Part shown: one piece after another, positions 6,404 through 15,319 of the stretch
How the letters are laid out: each line of letters begins with the position of its first letter
Position numbering within the stretch: the stretch's first letter is position 1
Source of the DNA: Gemmata massiliana
Lineage (GTDB): Bacteria > Planctomycetota > Planctomycetia > Gemmatales > Gemmataceae
NCBI GenBank assembly: GCA_000531095.1
Contig: HG799462.1
Coordinates: forward strand, 166,267 to 230,266
Length of the DNA: 64,000 nt
Reading direction: 5' to 3'
Notes under the pieces: generated by a model
What the model was told of the DNA's origin: nothing
The model's database searches: none
Seen by the model: only the letters and a program-made list of their open reading frames with translations
Position numbers and translations under genes: made by a program

Positions 6404-8092
6404 GGCTGCACGCTCGAAAACGACAAGTATCACCCCGTCGCCCGGTTTCAATTCGGTCGGGCGAACGGCGTCCTTCTTCTTCGGGTCGGCGAAGCAGATC
6501 GTGAGCTTGTTGCCCTGTCGGAAATAGATGCCTTTGAGTACGTTCCCTTTCTCGGGGGCCGGCCCTTCGGTAATCGTGAGATCGATCGTTGGCGGAGTCG
6601 CGCTGGGGTCGAGTTTGATCTCCATTTTCCCTTCGGAGTCGCCCTCGGCGGTAATCGTGATCTCTGAGCCTTTGATGGCCCACTTTCCGGCCTCGGCTTC
6701 GGCTTTTGGCAGCTCCTTCCCCGAATAGTTGATACTCACCCCCTTCCACTCGCCGGCGAGCGCTTTCAGTTCTTCTTTCTCATCCTTGACCCGTTCGAGC
6801 ACGAAAAGTAGCGAGCCTTGTTCCGGCTTAAATTCAGTCGGCCGGGTTTGATCCTCGCTCGCGAAGTGGCGAATACAGATCGTGAGGGCGTCGCCTTTTA
6901 GTTCGTAGATGCCGTGTATGACCTTACCGGCGCTGCGTTCGTCGTTCTTGAGCGTCAAATCGATGCCCCGCGGGGACTCGGTCGGCACCAGTGCCACCTT
7001 GAAGTGTTCGTTTTCGTTCGTCGAACGAATCGTGAGATCGCTTTTGGCGAAAATGAAGCGTGCCGAGGCCAACTCGGTCTCTGTGAGTTCCCTCTCTGTG
7101 TTCAATTTCACGGCCCGCCACTGACCTTCGAGTGCCTTCAGTTCTCTGGCTTCCAATTCCTTCGCAGTCGGTTTGTCCTTTGGTACCGGTGCCGCGCTCC
7201 GCGCGGCGAGCGGGGCCGCGCCATCCAGCGCCGGCTTGGTTGTGTTACGAGGGACCGCAGCGAGCGCGGTCGTTAGTCCGATGGCGACCGTAACGAGGGC
7301 GGCGATAGTTTTGAGCTTTGTGAATCGCATGGCGGAGAGCACTCCGTGTGTGAGGAAAAGAACGGTCGGTGAAACGTGATTCACCGGCCCGGTGGCAATC
7401 GCGAGTGCAGACCGAACGAGTGGGGCGGCCGGTGCCGTCGTGGAGGCGAAGACCGCGGCCAATCCCGCGGCGGGAAGCGCGACTCCGCGGCGTGTGAGTC
7501 GGTCACGGAGCACATCCTTCGCGCGAGCGAGCCGGCTCGCGACCGTGCCGATCGGCCACCCGAGTCGGTTCGCGGCCTCCGCGTGCGTGTGCCCCTCGAA
7601 GAAGCACAGCACGACCGGTTCACGAAGCGCCGAGCCGAGCCGGTTCACTTCTTCCGCGACGACCGGCGCGACCTCCCGCCGCTCCACTTCCTCTTCAACT
7701 GGCACTCCCGTACACGCAAACGCATCGGGGAGCATTTCGCCCGCGCGCCGGGCCGCCCGCGTGCGGGCGCGAATGGCCGCGTTCCGGGCGACGCGGAACA
7801 GCCACCCGGCGGCCGAACCGTCACGGATCGACGCGGCTTTTCGCGCGAGAACGAGGAACGTCGCCTGGAACGCATCTTCCGCGGTGTGCGTGTCACCGGG
7901 CAGCACGGCCTGGCATACGCCCCACACCAACTCGGCGTGCCGACGAACGACCAGCTCAAAGGCCGTCTGGTCGCCGACCTCCGCGAAACGCTGGAGCAGC
8001 TCCGCGTCTGGGGCGGTATCGGTCAACGCGAGAGTGGTGGAAAGCGTGTGAAGGAGCGGTTTTTGCGACATTAGAGACCCCGCGATTGCCAT
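6395..8092 (-). CDS. ECF-type RNA polymerase sigma factor fused to a membrane helix and two TIGR03067-like domains
   Basis: A 565-residue fusion. Residues about 30-110 are sigma region 2 (AFELVVRRHAELVWGVCQAV, then DAFQATFLVLARKA), and residues about 145-200 are region 4 (LREPVVLCFFEGHTHAEAAN, GWPIGTVASRLARAKDVLR). A hydrophobic helix follows at about 257-280 (KLKTIAALVTVAIGLTTALA). The rest is two tandem copies of a planctomycete domain resembling TIGR03067: residues 312-440 (ELKALEGQWRAVKLN) and 441-565 (ELKALAGEWKGVSIN), each ending RPTE followed by FVLERV or VVFERA. No anti-sigma gene is adjacent, so the exported repeats may act as the built-in sensor. An alternative start is the ATG at 8071 (MSQKPLLHTL). 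Confidence 0.9.
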   Translation of the reverse strand: MAIAGSLMSQKPLLHTLSTTLALTDTAPDAELLQRFAEVGDQTAFELVVRRHAELVWGVCQAVLPGDTHTAEDAFQATFLVLARKAASIRDGSAAGWLFRVARNAAIRARTRAARRAGEMLPDAFACTGVPVEEEVERREVAPVVAEEVNRLGSALREPVVLCFFEGHTHAEAANRLGWPIGTVASRLARAKDVLRDRLTRRGVALPAAGLAAVFASTTAPAAPLVRSALAIATGPVNHVSPTVLFLTHGVLSAMRFTKLKTIAALVTVAIGLTTALAAVPRNTTKPALDGAAPLAARSAAPVPKDKPTAKELEARELKALEGQWRAVKLNTERELTETELASARFIFAKSDLTIRSTNENEHFKVALVPTESPRGIDLTLKNDERSAGKVIHGIYELKGDALTICIRHFASEDQTRPTEFKPEQGSLLFVLERVKDEKEELKALAGEWKGVSINYSGKELPKAEAEAGKWAIKGSEITITAEGDSEGKMEIKLDPSATPPTIDLTITEGPAPEKGNVLKGIYFRQGNKLTICFADPKKKDAVRPTELKPGDGVILVVFERAAKK

Positions 8093-8140
8093 TACCGCAG
8101 ATAAAGAGGCGCGGGACCGCGGTTCACATCTGAGAAATGA

Positions 8141-8995
8141 TTACCAATTTGCGGGCAGCTCTTCTTTTCCGGCGACCGTGGCGAGCGCTTCCAGTACCTC
8201 GGGCGCGATCGTGTTGAAGAGCGAGCGTACCGACCCATCCGCCATCGCGACGATACAGTAATGCGATTTCTTACTGGACCACACCGTGTAGTCGCCGTGC
8301 CAGCCCCCGAACGGCCGACCGTCGCCGAGGTACGGTGCAGATTCCGGCAGGAACCCACGAACAGTCGCAGGACCGCCAAAAGCCCAGTGCCCGGGGTTCT
8401 GGGAAGTTTCGATTAACAATAGTGTGTTGGACATGCCGTCGGGGATGTCGCCTCGTAATACTGTGCGGCGATCGTACCCGAATATACCAGTCCCAGGATG
8501 GCCAAGGGGCAAGGTCGCAGCGTCCGCACCGACGCCTGCAACGCCTACGTAGTGCGTGAGCGGCACGGTCGACCGCCATGCGCGCGAACTGCGGTCGTAC
8601 TCTCCTGAAGACGGGCAAATGAGTTGAGGAAATCGGTAAGCAATGGCGCTTTGATTACGCGGATCGTCCGCCCCACGAGTCAAATCGAATTGTTGGAGGG
8701 CATTGTTGTGATCCACATACGGCAGAACTGAGACGAACCAACTGAGTCGCTGTTCAGGAGGCAGGTCGGCGTTAGAAATGGTACCAGACGGAAAAGCACT
8801 GCCCCCTTTCTCGTTTCGTTCAACTGGAAATGTGTCAGCAGCGTTGTGGAGGGCGAGTGCCCACTGCTTGGAGTGACTCGCACATTTCATCTGCGCAGCC
8901 GCTTCACGCACGCGACAAATGCCGGTGACTAACAGGCCACCGGCGCCCGCGACAATGAGGAGCGCGACCATTCCGACAACGTACCGACGTGGCAT
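8141..8995 (-). CDS. DUF1559 (H-X9-DG) pseudopilin-like protein
   Basis: A 284-residue planctomycete DUF1559 protein. It has an N-terminal hydrophobic helix (YVVGMVALLIVAGAGGLLV) followed by VREAAAQMKCASHSKQWALA, which parallels the pseudopilin-type helix and the conserved C-x-N/S-xx-x-Q-ALALHN block of the family. Conserved family features include LSWFVSVLPYVDH, CPS, the DGMSNTLLLIE block and a terminal MADGSVRSL. It is probably exported and membrane-anchored; molecular function is unknown despite the abundance of the family. The methionine at 8995 is chosen because GAGGAG lies seven bases upstream. It ends about 50 bases before the sigma-factor gene on the same strand, so the two could be co-transcribed. 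Confidence 0.85.
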   Translation of the reverse strand: MPRRYVVGMVALLIVAGAGGLLVTGICRVREAAAQMKCASHSKQWALALHNAADTFPVERNEKGGSAFPSGTISNADLPPEQRLSWFVSVLPYVDHNNALQQFDLTRGADDPRNQSAIAYRFPQLICPSSGEYDRSSRAWRSTVPLTHYVGVAGVGADAATLPLGHPGTGIFGYDRRTVLRGDIPDGMSNTLLLIETSQNPGHWAFGGPATVRGFLPESAPYLGDGRPFGGWHGDYTVWSSKKSHYCIVAMADGSVRSLFNTIAPEVLEALATVAGKEELPANW

Positions 8996-9021
8996 GTCGC
9001 GGCTCCTCGTTCGCAAAACGG

Positions 9022-9074
9022 CTTATTTGCGGCTCTTGGGGTTCGACGCACTTCGTGATGAACAGCATGCCCTC
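9022..9074 (-). pseudogene. Relic of a Gfo/Idh/MocA-family gene 3' end
   Basis: The minus strand reads [11 protein letters not shown] followed directly by bases encoding PKSRK-stop in a shifted frame. This matches the very end of the intact oxidoreductase at 9571-10758 ([11 protein letters not shown], 13 residues, then HPKSRK), with the intervening stretch deleted. About 53 bases remain. Confidence 0.7.
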
Positions 9075-9188
9075 TCGAATCACATCCGCGTGCTCACCGC
9101 AGAAATTCCGAGCACGTTGTAACTAACGGGAATCTGACGGGTTGGAGGAGTGCCGGCCGGCACTCAATCCCTTCCTGGAGCACTTGTC

Positions 9189-9518
9189 ATGGGTCTCTGT
9201 TTAGAGTGCCTTGAAGTTCGCGAGAACCCGTCCGTTGCGTTCACCCCGCGTGTGCCGGCCGAGTTGTGGCAGGCCCTCGCTGCCGACGTGCGGGTGTTGG
9301 TCGAGGGCACCACGAAGCCGTCGGAGGCGTCCGTTCAGGCACTGGTCACGACGACTCAAGCCGCGCTTGCCGATGGTGAAATCACCAAGGTCGAGGCCAT
9401 TAAGATCGCGCAAGCGGCGAACGTGGTGTTGGCAGAAGCGAACATCCCGCCCGAGGAAATCGCCGCCGTGGTGAGCGACGCGCGAGCCATTTATGTGGCT
9501 TGGGGCGCGAACGGTTAA
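9189..9518 (+). CDS. Small planctomycete protein with an N-terminal LExLExRxxPS motif
   Basis: A 109-residue hypothetical. It begins MGLCLECLEVRENPSVAFTP, resembling the LEDRxxPA N-terminal signature of the giant exported proteins at 17061 and 41910, followed by a helical region of about 90 residues (ELWQALAADVRVLVEGTTKP, ALVTTTQAALADGEITKVEA, VLAEANIPPEEIAAVVSDAR). The helix-turn pattern DGEITKVEAIKIAQ could be a degenerate EF-hand/dockerin-like loop, but this is weak. The start at 9189 is preferred over 9150 because of GGAG at 9177-9180. Convergent with the oxidoreductase gene downstream; a GCAGGCG/CGCCTGC hairpin lies between them. Confidence 0.6.
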   Translation: MGLCLECLEVRENPSVAFTPRVPAELWQALAADVRVLVEGTTKPSEASVQALVTTTQAALADGEITKVEAIKIAQAANVVLAEANIPPEEIAAVVSDARAIYVAWGANG

Positions 9519-9570
9519 CCCGCAATGCGGGCAGGCGACATTGATCGCCGCCTGCTCGCGCGGGGCATCT

Positions 9571-10758
9571 TTACTTGCGGCTTTTGGGGTGGCGGAACGG
9601 GATCCACCCGCCGTTCGCCTTGCTGCTCTCGACGCACTTCGTGATGAACAGCATACCCTCGACGCCGTCGTAAATGTTCGGGTAGACCGTGTTCGTGGTC
9701 TCGAACTTTTCGCCGTTGGCGCGCTTTACCATCGCGTCGTAGGCGGTGTTGTAAACATTGGCGAACGCCTCGAAGAACGCTTCCGGGTGGCCGCTCGGCA
9801 GCCGAACGCTGGCCCCGTGCGCCGCACCCAGGTACGGCCCGCCGTTGCGCGTGTAGAGTTTGTGCGGCTCACCGTTCTTCCGCACGATGAGCTTGTTCGG
9901 TTCCTCCTGGTGCCACTCGATCGCGCCCTTCGTGCCGTCCACTTCGATGAACAGGTCGTTCTCGCGCCCGTGTGAGATCTGCGACGCGGTCACGGTCGCG
10001 AGCGCGCCGTTCTCGAACCGCACCAGCGCCACGCCGTAATCGTCGAGCGCCCGGCCTTCCTCGAACACCTTCAGGCTGCACGAAATCTCATTCGGCAGCA
10101 GCCCGGTGATGAAGCGACCCAGATTATAGGCGTGCGTGCCGATGTCGCCGAAGCACCCGGCGATGCCGCTCTGCTTCGGGTCGGTGCGCCACTTGGCCTG
10201 CTTCTGGTCGCTCGATTCGAGCCGCGTGCGGAGCCAGCCCTGGATGTAGTTGGAGCGGACCGCGTTGATCTCGCCGAGGTCGCCGTTGAGGACCATTTCG
10301 CGCGCCTGGCGCACGAGCGGGTACCCGGTGTAGTTGTGCGTGACCGCGAACACCACGCCCGACTTCTCGACCACCTTCAGCAGCTCCTCGGCCTGCTCCA
10401 GGTCGAACGTGAGCGGCTTGTCGCAGATCACGTTGTACCCGGCCTCGACGAACGTCTTCGCGATCTCGTAGTGCGTGTGGTTGGGCGTCGCGACGCTGAC
10501 GAAGTCCACCTTGTCGGCGCGCTTGGCTTCGACCTCGGCCATCTCCTTGTAGGAGCCGTAGGCGCGCTCGGTCGGGATGTCGTAGTCGGCCGCGGACGCC
10601 TTCGAGCGGGCCGCGTCGCTGGACAGCGCCCCTGCGACGAGCGCGGCGCGGTTGTCGAGCACCGCGGCGGTAGCGTGGACGCGGCCGATGAAGGCGCCTT
10701 GTCCGCCCCCAATGAGACCCATGCGAAGCTTGCGGTTCAGTGGCGCGTTGGTCGGCAC
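9571..10758 (-). CDS. Gfo/Idh/MocA-family NAD(P)-dependent oxidoreductase
   Basis: A 395-residue soluble dehydrogenase of the family that oxidises sugars, inositols and related polyols. The N-terminal Rossmann motif is [15 protein letters not shown], nucleotide-binding continues with [20 protein letters not shown], and the signature CDKPL (the EKP equivalent) follows. The C-terminal half contains [16 protein letters not shown] with the likely catalytic His, and the beta-sheet dimerisation domain. No signal peptide is apparent although many planctomycete homologues are exported. The substrate is not identifiable. A relic of a similar gene lies about 500 bases away at 9022-9074, implying a former tandem copy. 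It appears monocistronic. Confidence 0.93.
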   Translation of the reverse strand: MPTNAPLNRKLRMGLIGGGQGAFIGRVHATAAVLDNRAALVAGALSSDAARSKASAADYDIPTERAYGSYKEMAEVEAKRADKVDFVSVATPNHTHYEIAKTFVEAGYNVICDKPLTFDLEQAEELLKVVEKSGVVFAVTHNYTGYPLVRQAREMVLNGDLGEINAVRSNYIQGWLRTRLESSDQKQAKWRTDPKQSGIAGCFGDIGTHAYNLGRFITGLLPNEISCSLKVFEEGRALDDYGVALVRFENGALATVTASQISHGRENDLFIEVDGTKGAIEWHQEEPNKLIVRKNGEPHKLYTRNGGPYLGAAHGASVRLPSGHPEAFFEAFANVYNTAYDAMVKRANGEKFETTNTVYPNIYDGVEGMLFITKCVESSKANGGWIPFRHPKSRK

Positions 10759-10851
10759 GAAGAACTCCCCGGAAGAGGTTGGAGAACGGGAAACGTGCCG
10801 AAGATTGTAAGGACGGGGCGCGCGGTGTCAGCCCCCGACCAGAAATGGCCG

Positions 10852-11517
10852 TCACACCCGAACTCGGAACGAAAGCTCGATCGAAACCTTTCCTCTCGGC
10901 GGGGGAAACGCCGGCAACTCGCTGATCTCGTCCAGCAACTGATTCAGTTCGGGTTCCGATACGCGCCGCCCGTAGCGCAAGGCTACGGTTCGTTGCGCCG
11001 ATCCGATCTCCAGTTTCACGCACACCTGGTACGCCGTGTTGCTGTGAGATAGTCGAGCACCCACCAGCCGAAACACCTCGGCCAAGAACGCTTCCAACGA
11101 GGGAATGCCCTCTTTCATCGGGTTCCGGTCGGACGCGAGAATCTTGATCGCGTTCAACTGTACTAATGGGTGCGGGAACTCGCTCGTGTCGAACACAGTG
11201 GGAACGGGCGCGAGGAGCACGCGACGAAGGGAAAAGGCACCCCAGGCTAAAACGGCAAAGGCACCGGTCCACCAAGCGGCATCTTCAAAATCATTGACCG
11301 CGAGTGCGCGGAGCGCGAGCACCGCGCAAACCGGCGCGAGGGCAATCATTAATGCCATAAAGCCGTAATAAAGCGCTTTGGGCCGGCGAGGTTGAAGGCG
11401 CTTTCGGCACGCGAAACAGTACAGCGCCCGCTTGCCATCAAGCGGCGAAGGGCTTCCCACCTTCACGAGCAACAGGGACGCACACTCCGGGCACGTCATA
11501 ACGTTCGGCATCTGCAC
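10852..11517 (-). CDS. Zinc-ribbon membrane protein, hypothetical
   Basis: A 221-residue protein with an N-terminal zinc ribbon (CPEC at residues 9-12 and CFAC at 34-37), two membrane helices (about residues 48-68 and 78-97: YYGFMALMIALAPVCAVLAL and AWWTGAFAVLAWGAFSL), and a soluble C-terminal domain of roughly 115 residues with no recognised fold. It may be a membrane-bound regulator or assembly factor, but no function is assigned. Methionines at 11511 and 11499 are possible alternative starts; the latter begins MTCPEC. It is on the same strand as its neighbours, with short gaps on both sides. Confidence 0.6.
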   Translation of the reverse strand: MQMPNVMTCPECASLLLVKVGSPSPLDGKRALYCFACRKRLQPRRPKALYYGFMALMIALAPVCAVLALRALAVNDFEDAAWWTGAFAVLAWGAFSLRRVLLAPVPTVFDTSEFPHPLVQLNAIKILASDRNPMKEGIPSLEAFLAEVFRLVGARLSHSNTAYQVCVKLEIGSAQRTVALRYGRRVSEPELNQLLDEISELPAFPPPRGKVSIELSFRVRV

Positions 11518-11560
11518 GTCTTCCGGAAACAGTTTCTCGTGTCAAAGAAACGAAACGGCC

Positions 11561-12298
11561 CTAACCGTTCCCGCGCGCCTTAGCCAACTCCTCGCGTAGT
11601 TTCGCAAGCTCGGCTTCGGCATCGGACGCGCGCTTCTCCGCCGCGAGCCGCGCTTTACGCTCGGCGTCGCGCTCTTTCAACAGATCGCCCGGTAGCGGGA
11701 GCAGTTCCCCGCGGAACCAGTATCGGACCCAGCCGCCCAGAAGGGCGACCTCGACTTCGAGTTCGGGAATCGGGTAGCGACCGTTCGCGTTGGGTCGCGT
11801 GGTGGTGTACCCCTCTTCGCCAAGGCGGAACAGCGTGAGTTCGTCCGCGTCCGGGTAAAAGAGCAGGTAGTACGGAACCTTCAGTTCCCTCTCGTACTTT
11901 TCGTAGCTCACTTCCGCGTCCTTCCGGACGCTCGCTTTCGAGACGTACTCGATGACGAGGAACGGCCCCACCGGTTGCAGCGGGGTCATGTAGCTGCCGT
12001 CGGCGACGATGGGCCGCGGGTGGATGACGACCATGTTGTCGGGTACCACCTGACCGGGCTTATCGGGGTCCGCGCCCGGGGGCGGGTACTGCACGAGGAG
12101 TTCATTGAAACACTGGACGTCGGGCCGGCTCACGTGGATCAGGTCGAAGCTCTCGACGGTGATCTTGCGCTGCGTGGCCTGCGTCGTGGATTCCATGAAG
12201 TGCTCCAGCGGCAAGGCCCGGAGGTACCGCTGCTCCGCGCGCTCGTACAGCACCTTGATTCGGCCCAAATCGAGATTGGGTGGGACCGCCGGCGTCAT
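11561..12298 (-). CDS. Uma2-family (DUF820) putative endonuclease-fold protein
   Basis: A 245-residue Uma2 family member. The PD-(D/E)xK-like core is visible around DGSYMTPLQPVGPFLVIEYV and KYERELKVPYYLLFYPD, the typical acidic-hydrophobic strand and ExY-containing helix of the family. The N-terminal ~55 residues (LPLEHFMESTTQATQRKITV) are as expected for planctomycete and cyanobacterial homologues. The C-terminal 45 residues form a charged coiled coil (KERDAERKARLAAEKRASDA). Uma2 proteins are often expanded in these genomes and their role is unknown; nuclease activity is predicted from fold only. Confidence 0.88.
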   Translation of the reverse strand: MTPAVPPNLDLGRIKVLYERAEQRYLRALPLEHFMESTTQATQRKITVESFDLIHVSRPDVQCFNELLVQYPPPGADPDKPGQVVPDNMVVIHPRPIVADGSYMTPLQPVGPFLVIEYVSKASVRKDAEVSYEKYERELKVPYYLLFYPDADELTLFRLGEEGYTTTRPNANGRYPIPELEVEVALLGGWVRYWFRGELLPLPGDLLKERDAERKARLAAEKRASDAEAELAKLREELAKARGNG

Positions 12299-12367
12299 GC
12301 GAAACCCTCCTACATCGGACGCGATCGGAGTTTATCTTCGGGGGCACGAAAGCGGAAGGTCGAACAC

Positions 12368-13588
12368 TCACACCACTCCTTTTTCCTTCAGTGCCTTCAC
12401 CTCTTCCGCGTCCAGGCCCAATAGTTCCCCCAATACCTTTTCCGTTTGCTCGCCGAGGCGCGGGGGCATGGTGGGGGGCGCGTTTGGCGCGCCGTGGAGT
12501 TGCACGGGCGAGCCGATCAGGTCGACCGGGTTACCGGCCGGGTCGCGGACCGTGAGCTTCATTCCGCGAGCGAGTGTCTGTTCGTCGGCGAACACGTCCG
12601 CGTAGGTGCGCACGACCGCGTGCGGCACATTTGCTTCGCTCAGGCGCGTCTCCCATTCGCTCGTGGGGAACCGCTTCATGATCGCTTCGACCTTCGGCAC
12701 CACTTCCGCGCGAAGCTCGACGCGCTGCCGGTTGGTCGCGAACCGCGGGTCCGCACCGAGTTCGGCTTCCCCCGCTGCGGCGCAGAACGCTCTCCACTGG
12801 CCGTCGTTGCCGACGTTGAGAACGAGCCAGCCGTCGGCAGTGGCGAAAAGTTGGTACGGCACGATTTGCAGGTGCGCGTTCCCCTGTCGTTGCGGGAGTT
12901 TGCCGCTTGTGAGGAACGCTTGCGCGACGTTCACTTGGGCCGCGAGCGCACAATCCGCGAGTGCGATGTCGATCGCGTAGCCGTGACCGGTTCGGGCGCG
13001 AGCGTGGAGCGCGGCGAGGATCGCGTTCGAGGCGTAGAGGCCGGTGAGAATGTCCGCGAGTGCGACGCCGACCTTGTAGGGCGGCCCTTCGGCCGGCCCG
13101 GTGATGTTCATCAGCCCGCTCAGTGCTTGAATGGCGAAATCGTAGCCGGGCGCGTCCTTCATGGGGCCGGTGCGACCGAATCCGGAGATCGAGCACGCGA
13201 TCAACTTTGGGTGACGCGCGAGGAGGGCATCGGGCGTGAGTCCGAGTTTCTCCGCGCTGTCGGTGCGGAAGTTCTCGATCAACACGTCGCACTTCGCGAG
13301 CAATCGGTGGAAGATGTCGCTTCCCGCGGGATCGCTGATGTCGAGCGTCAGCGATCGTTTCCCGCGATTGCACGAGAGGAAGTACGCCGAGAGGTCATTG
13401 AATCCCGGTACGTAGGGCGGTCCCCATCCGCGGGTGTCGTCGCCCGCGCCGGGGCGTTCGAGCTTAATGACGTCCGCGCCGAGGTCCGCGAGCAACTGAC
13501 CGCAGAACGGCCCGGCAAGTACGCGGGCCGCATCGAGTACACGAATGCCGTGGAGCGGCGGGACCGTATCGGGTGCGAAGGGCAGCAT
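12368..13588 (-). CDS. CaiB/BaiF-family CoA-transferase
   Basis: A 406-residue class III CoA-transferase, which moves CoA between carboxylic acids. Characteristic features are GIRVLDAARVLAGPFCGQLL, LGADVIKLERPGAGDDTRGW, the CNRGKRSLTLD block, the FRTDSAEKLGL segment and the catalytic Asp in APGYDFAIQALSG (D150). Length is normal for the family. The ATG at 13588 is chosen because GGAGG lies six bases upstream; the extra 19 upstream residues to 13645 look non-native and would overlap the next gene. Substrate cannot be told; formyl-CoA transferase, succinyl-CoA:mesaconate transferase and racemases share the fold. It is downstream of and close to the secreted hypothetical at 13633 on the same strand. 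Confidence 0.92.
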   Translation of the reverse strand: MLPFAPDTVPPLHGIRVLDAARVLAGPFCGQLLADLGADVIKLERPGAGDDTRGWGPPYVPGFNDLSAYFLSCNRGKRSLTLDISDPAGSDIFHRLLAKCDVLIENFRTDSAEKLGLTPDALLARHPKLIACSISGFGRTGPMKDAPGYDFAIQALSGLMNITGPAEGPPYKVGVALADILTGLYASNAILAALHARARTGHGYAIDIALADCALAAQVNVAQAFLTSGKLPQRQGNAHLQIVPYQLFATADGWLVLNVGNDGQWRAFCAAAGEAELGADPRFATNRQRVELRAEVVPKVEAIMKRFPTSEWETRLSEANVPHAVVRTYADVFADEQTLARGMKLTVRDPAGNPVDLIGSPVQLHGAPNAPPTMPPRLGEQTEKVLGELLGLDAEEVKALKEKGVV

Positions 13589-13632
13589 GGCGAACCTCCT
13601 TGCCGAATTGTACGGCGGGTTCGCCGGGGCCG

Positions 13633-14898
13633 TTACCGCTTCCACGCATCCTGGAAGATGGAGGAGAGGTTCCCGCGCCCGCTCCGCACGGGAGTAGTGG
13701 GTGCGGGCGGCATCGTGACAGGGGCCGCGAACGTGTCCTGTCGCGTCGGGATCACGGGCGGTTCCGACGGAGCCGCCGGCATCGGGGCGAATAGCGGCGG
13801 TTCGGCCGGCACTTCACGCGGCGCCGACGCGGATCTACGAATCGACGCGAACGACGGCATTGATGGCCACGCGAGCGAGCTAATCGACGCCACTGACGTC
13901 GGGGTGCGCTGCGTATCGGGCGGGAACACGCCGTCGCGCAAGTTCTTCGGCCCAGAGAGGCGCGACATCGTTTGCGGCGACAGTTTCAGCCCGCGCCCGA
14001 GGGCCTGTCGCGCATCTGCGTACACCTGAGCGGCGGTTTCGCGCGACTCCATCGGGTAATACGCCGCGAGCAGAATGTGGGCGGAGTAATCGACGGTCGC
14101 GCCCATCGGCGTGAGCAATTCGTACATCGCCTTTTTCGCGGCGGGCGGCGGTTCGGGCGGAGCCTCCGGCTCCTCTTCCACGCACTTCCGCAAACAGCGC
14201 TCCAATGCAACAAAGGCGTAAGTTCGGACCAGTTCGGACGCTTCTGCCGGGAACCCGTCCTTGTTCGAGCAGTTCACGCTGATGAGCAGCGCCTTCACGA
14301 TCTTCGGCGAGCAGCAACACCCGCTCGCGAGCGCTTTCGCCGCCGCAATGCGCACGCACTCGTTCTTCTCCGCACGCAACCCGGTAATCAGCCCCGCTTC
14401 GGCCTCGGGGTAGTAGCGGCAATCAACGGTCCCCAGGTACTCCAGCGCCGCGACCTTTGCCTTCGCTTGAGCTTCTTCCTGCTTGATCTTGGCCGCAGCC
14501 CCTTCCGGGCTGGTGGGTGATTTCTTCAGGTCGTCGGGGTTCGGCGCTCCACTACCTGGCCCCCCAATACCCGGTGGCGGACAGATCGGGCCGAGCAGCC
14601 CTCCCGTCGCCACGCCCGCGGGGACGAGCAGGTTGTTAATGAACGAGCCGATCCGCGAGTTGCAGAAGTGCGCCTTACACTGTGCCTTTTGCTCCGGAGT
14701 CTTCATGAAGAAGCTCCAGATGTTCTTGGGCGCGGCCGGTGCTGCCGCGGCTGGAGCGGCGGTTGTCGCAGCGGCTCCGGTCACGGCCGGAACCGGGCCA
14801 CCGGGAAGCGCCGGCGCCCCCGGGATCGTCGGCTGCTGCGCGCGACCCATCGCAACGAACACCAGCACCGCGAACGCCCCACCGAATCGCGTTCTCAT
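13633..14898 (-). CDS. Secreted Cys- and Pro-rich hypothetical protein with HEAT-like helices
   Basis: A 421-residue protein with a signal peptide (RFGGAFAVLVFVAMGRAQQ), an Ala/Pro-rich linker (residues ~25-58), a compact segment NIWSFFMKTPEQKAQCKAHF, and a helical middle region that reads like a HEAT/armadillo array: AKAKVAALEYLGTVDCRYYP, AEAGLITGLRAEKNECVRIA, KALASGCCCSPKIVKALLIS. Ten or more cysteines, including a CCC triplet, suggest metal binding or disulfides. The C-terminal ~100 residues are low-complexity Pro/Ala/Ser-rich. The family is not recognised beyond planctomycete-type hypotheticals. It is transcribed away from the lipoprotein gene at 15320 across an inverted repeat. Confidence 0.7.
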   Translation of the reverse strand: MRTRFGGAFAVLVFVAMGRAQQPTIPGAPALPGGPVPAVTGAAATTAAPAAAAPAAPKNIWSFFMKTPEQKAQCKAHFCNSRIGSFINNLLVPAGVATGGLLGPICPPPGIGGPGSGAPNPDDLKKSPTSPEGAAAKIKQEEAQAKAKVAALEYLGTVDCRYYPEAEAGLITGLRAEKNECVRIAAAKALASGCCCSPKIVKALLISVNCSNKDGFPAEASELVRTYAFVALERCLRKCVEEEPEAPPEPPPAAKKAMYELLTPMGATVDYSAHILLAAYYPMESRETAAQVYADARQALGRGLKLSPQTMSRLSGPKNLRDGVFPPDTQRTPTSVASISSLAWPSMPSFASIRRSASAPREVPAEPPLFAPMPAAPSEPPVIPTRQDTFAAPVTMPPAPTTPVRSGRGNLSSIFQDAWKR

Positions 14899-15319
14899 GC
14901 TCGGTTCCCTCGCTAGTCCCGTTTCAGTTTCCTTGTAGCGAGCCGCGACCGCAAGGGAGCGGGAGGCATCCCGTTATCGTCACGGTTCCACACACAGGTA
15001 GCCCCGCTCCCTTACGGTCGCGGCTCGTTTGGTCGCTACGTGGATCTCGAAACGAGACTAATAACCCGCGTCCGTCATCGACTGCGAAGAGATTGCGGCT
15101 TGAGCCTCATTTGCCGTTTCTTGCAATTAGCCCGAGTTGGGCGAAATGGAGAATCACGCAACATAGCGAAAATGGGCAATCACATCAGAGCGCAAAGCGA
15201 GTGCGAAGCCGCTACAACCGTTAAACTCCGCGCCGGCGCGTGCCGACAAAGGAAGAACGCCATTCAAGGCGCTCGGTCGTGTGACCGGGTGAATGGTCGG
15301 TCTTGAGGTCGAGGGAGCG
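14899..15319. other. 421-bp divergent intergenic region
   Basis: Lies between two divergent exported-protein genes and must hold both promoters. Apart from the inverted repeat at 14939-15027, nothing specific is seen; no open frame has coding character. Confidence 0.6.
14939..15027. repeat. 26-bp inverted repeat, GCCGCGACCGC family copy 2
   Basis: Arms 14939-14964 and 15002-15027 pair with two mismatches around a 37-base loop. The arm sequence is the same family as at 4486-4584. It sits about 40 bases upstream of the start of the 13633-14898 gene, so it is in a 5' region rather than a terminator position. Confidence 0.85.
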
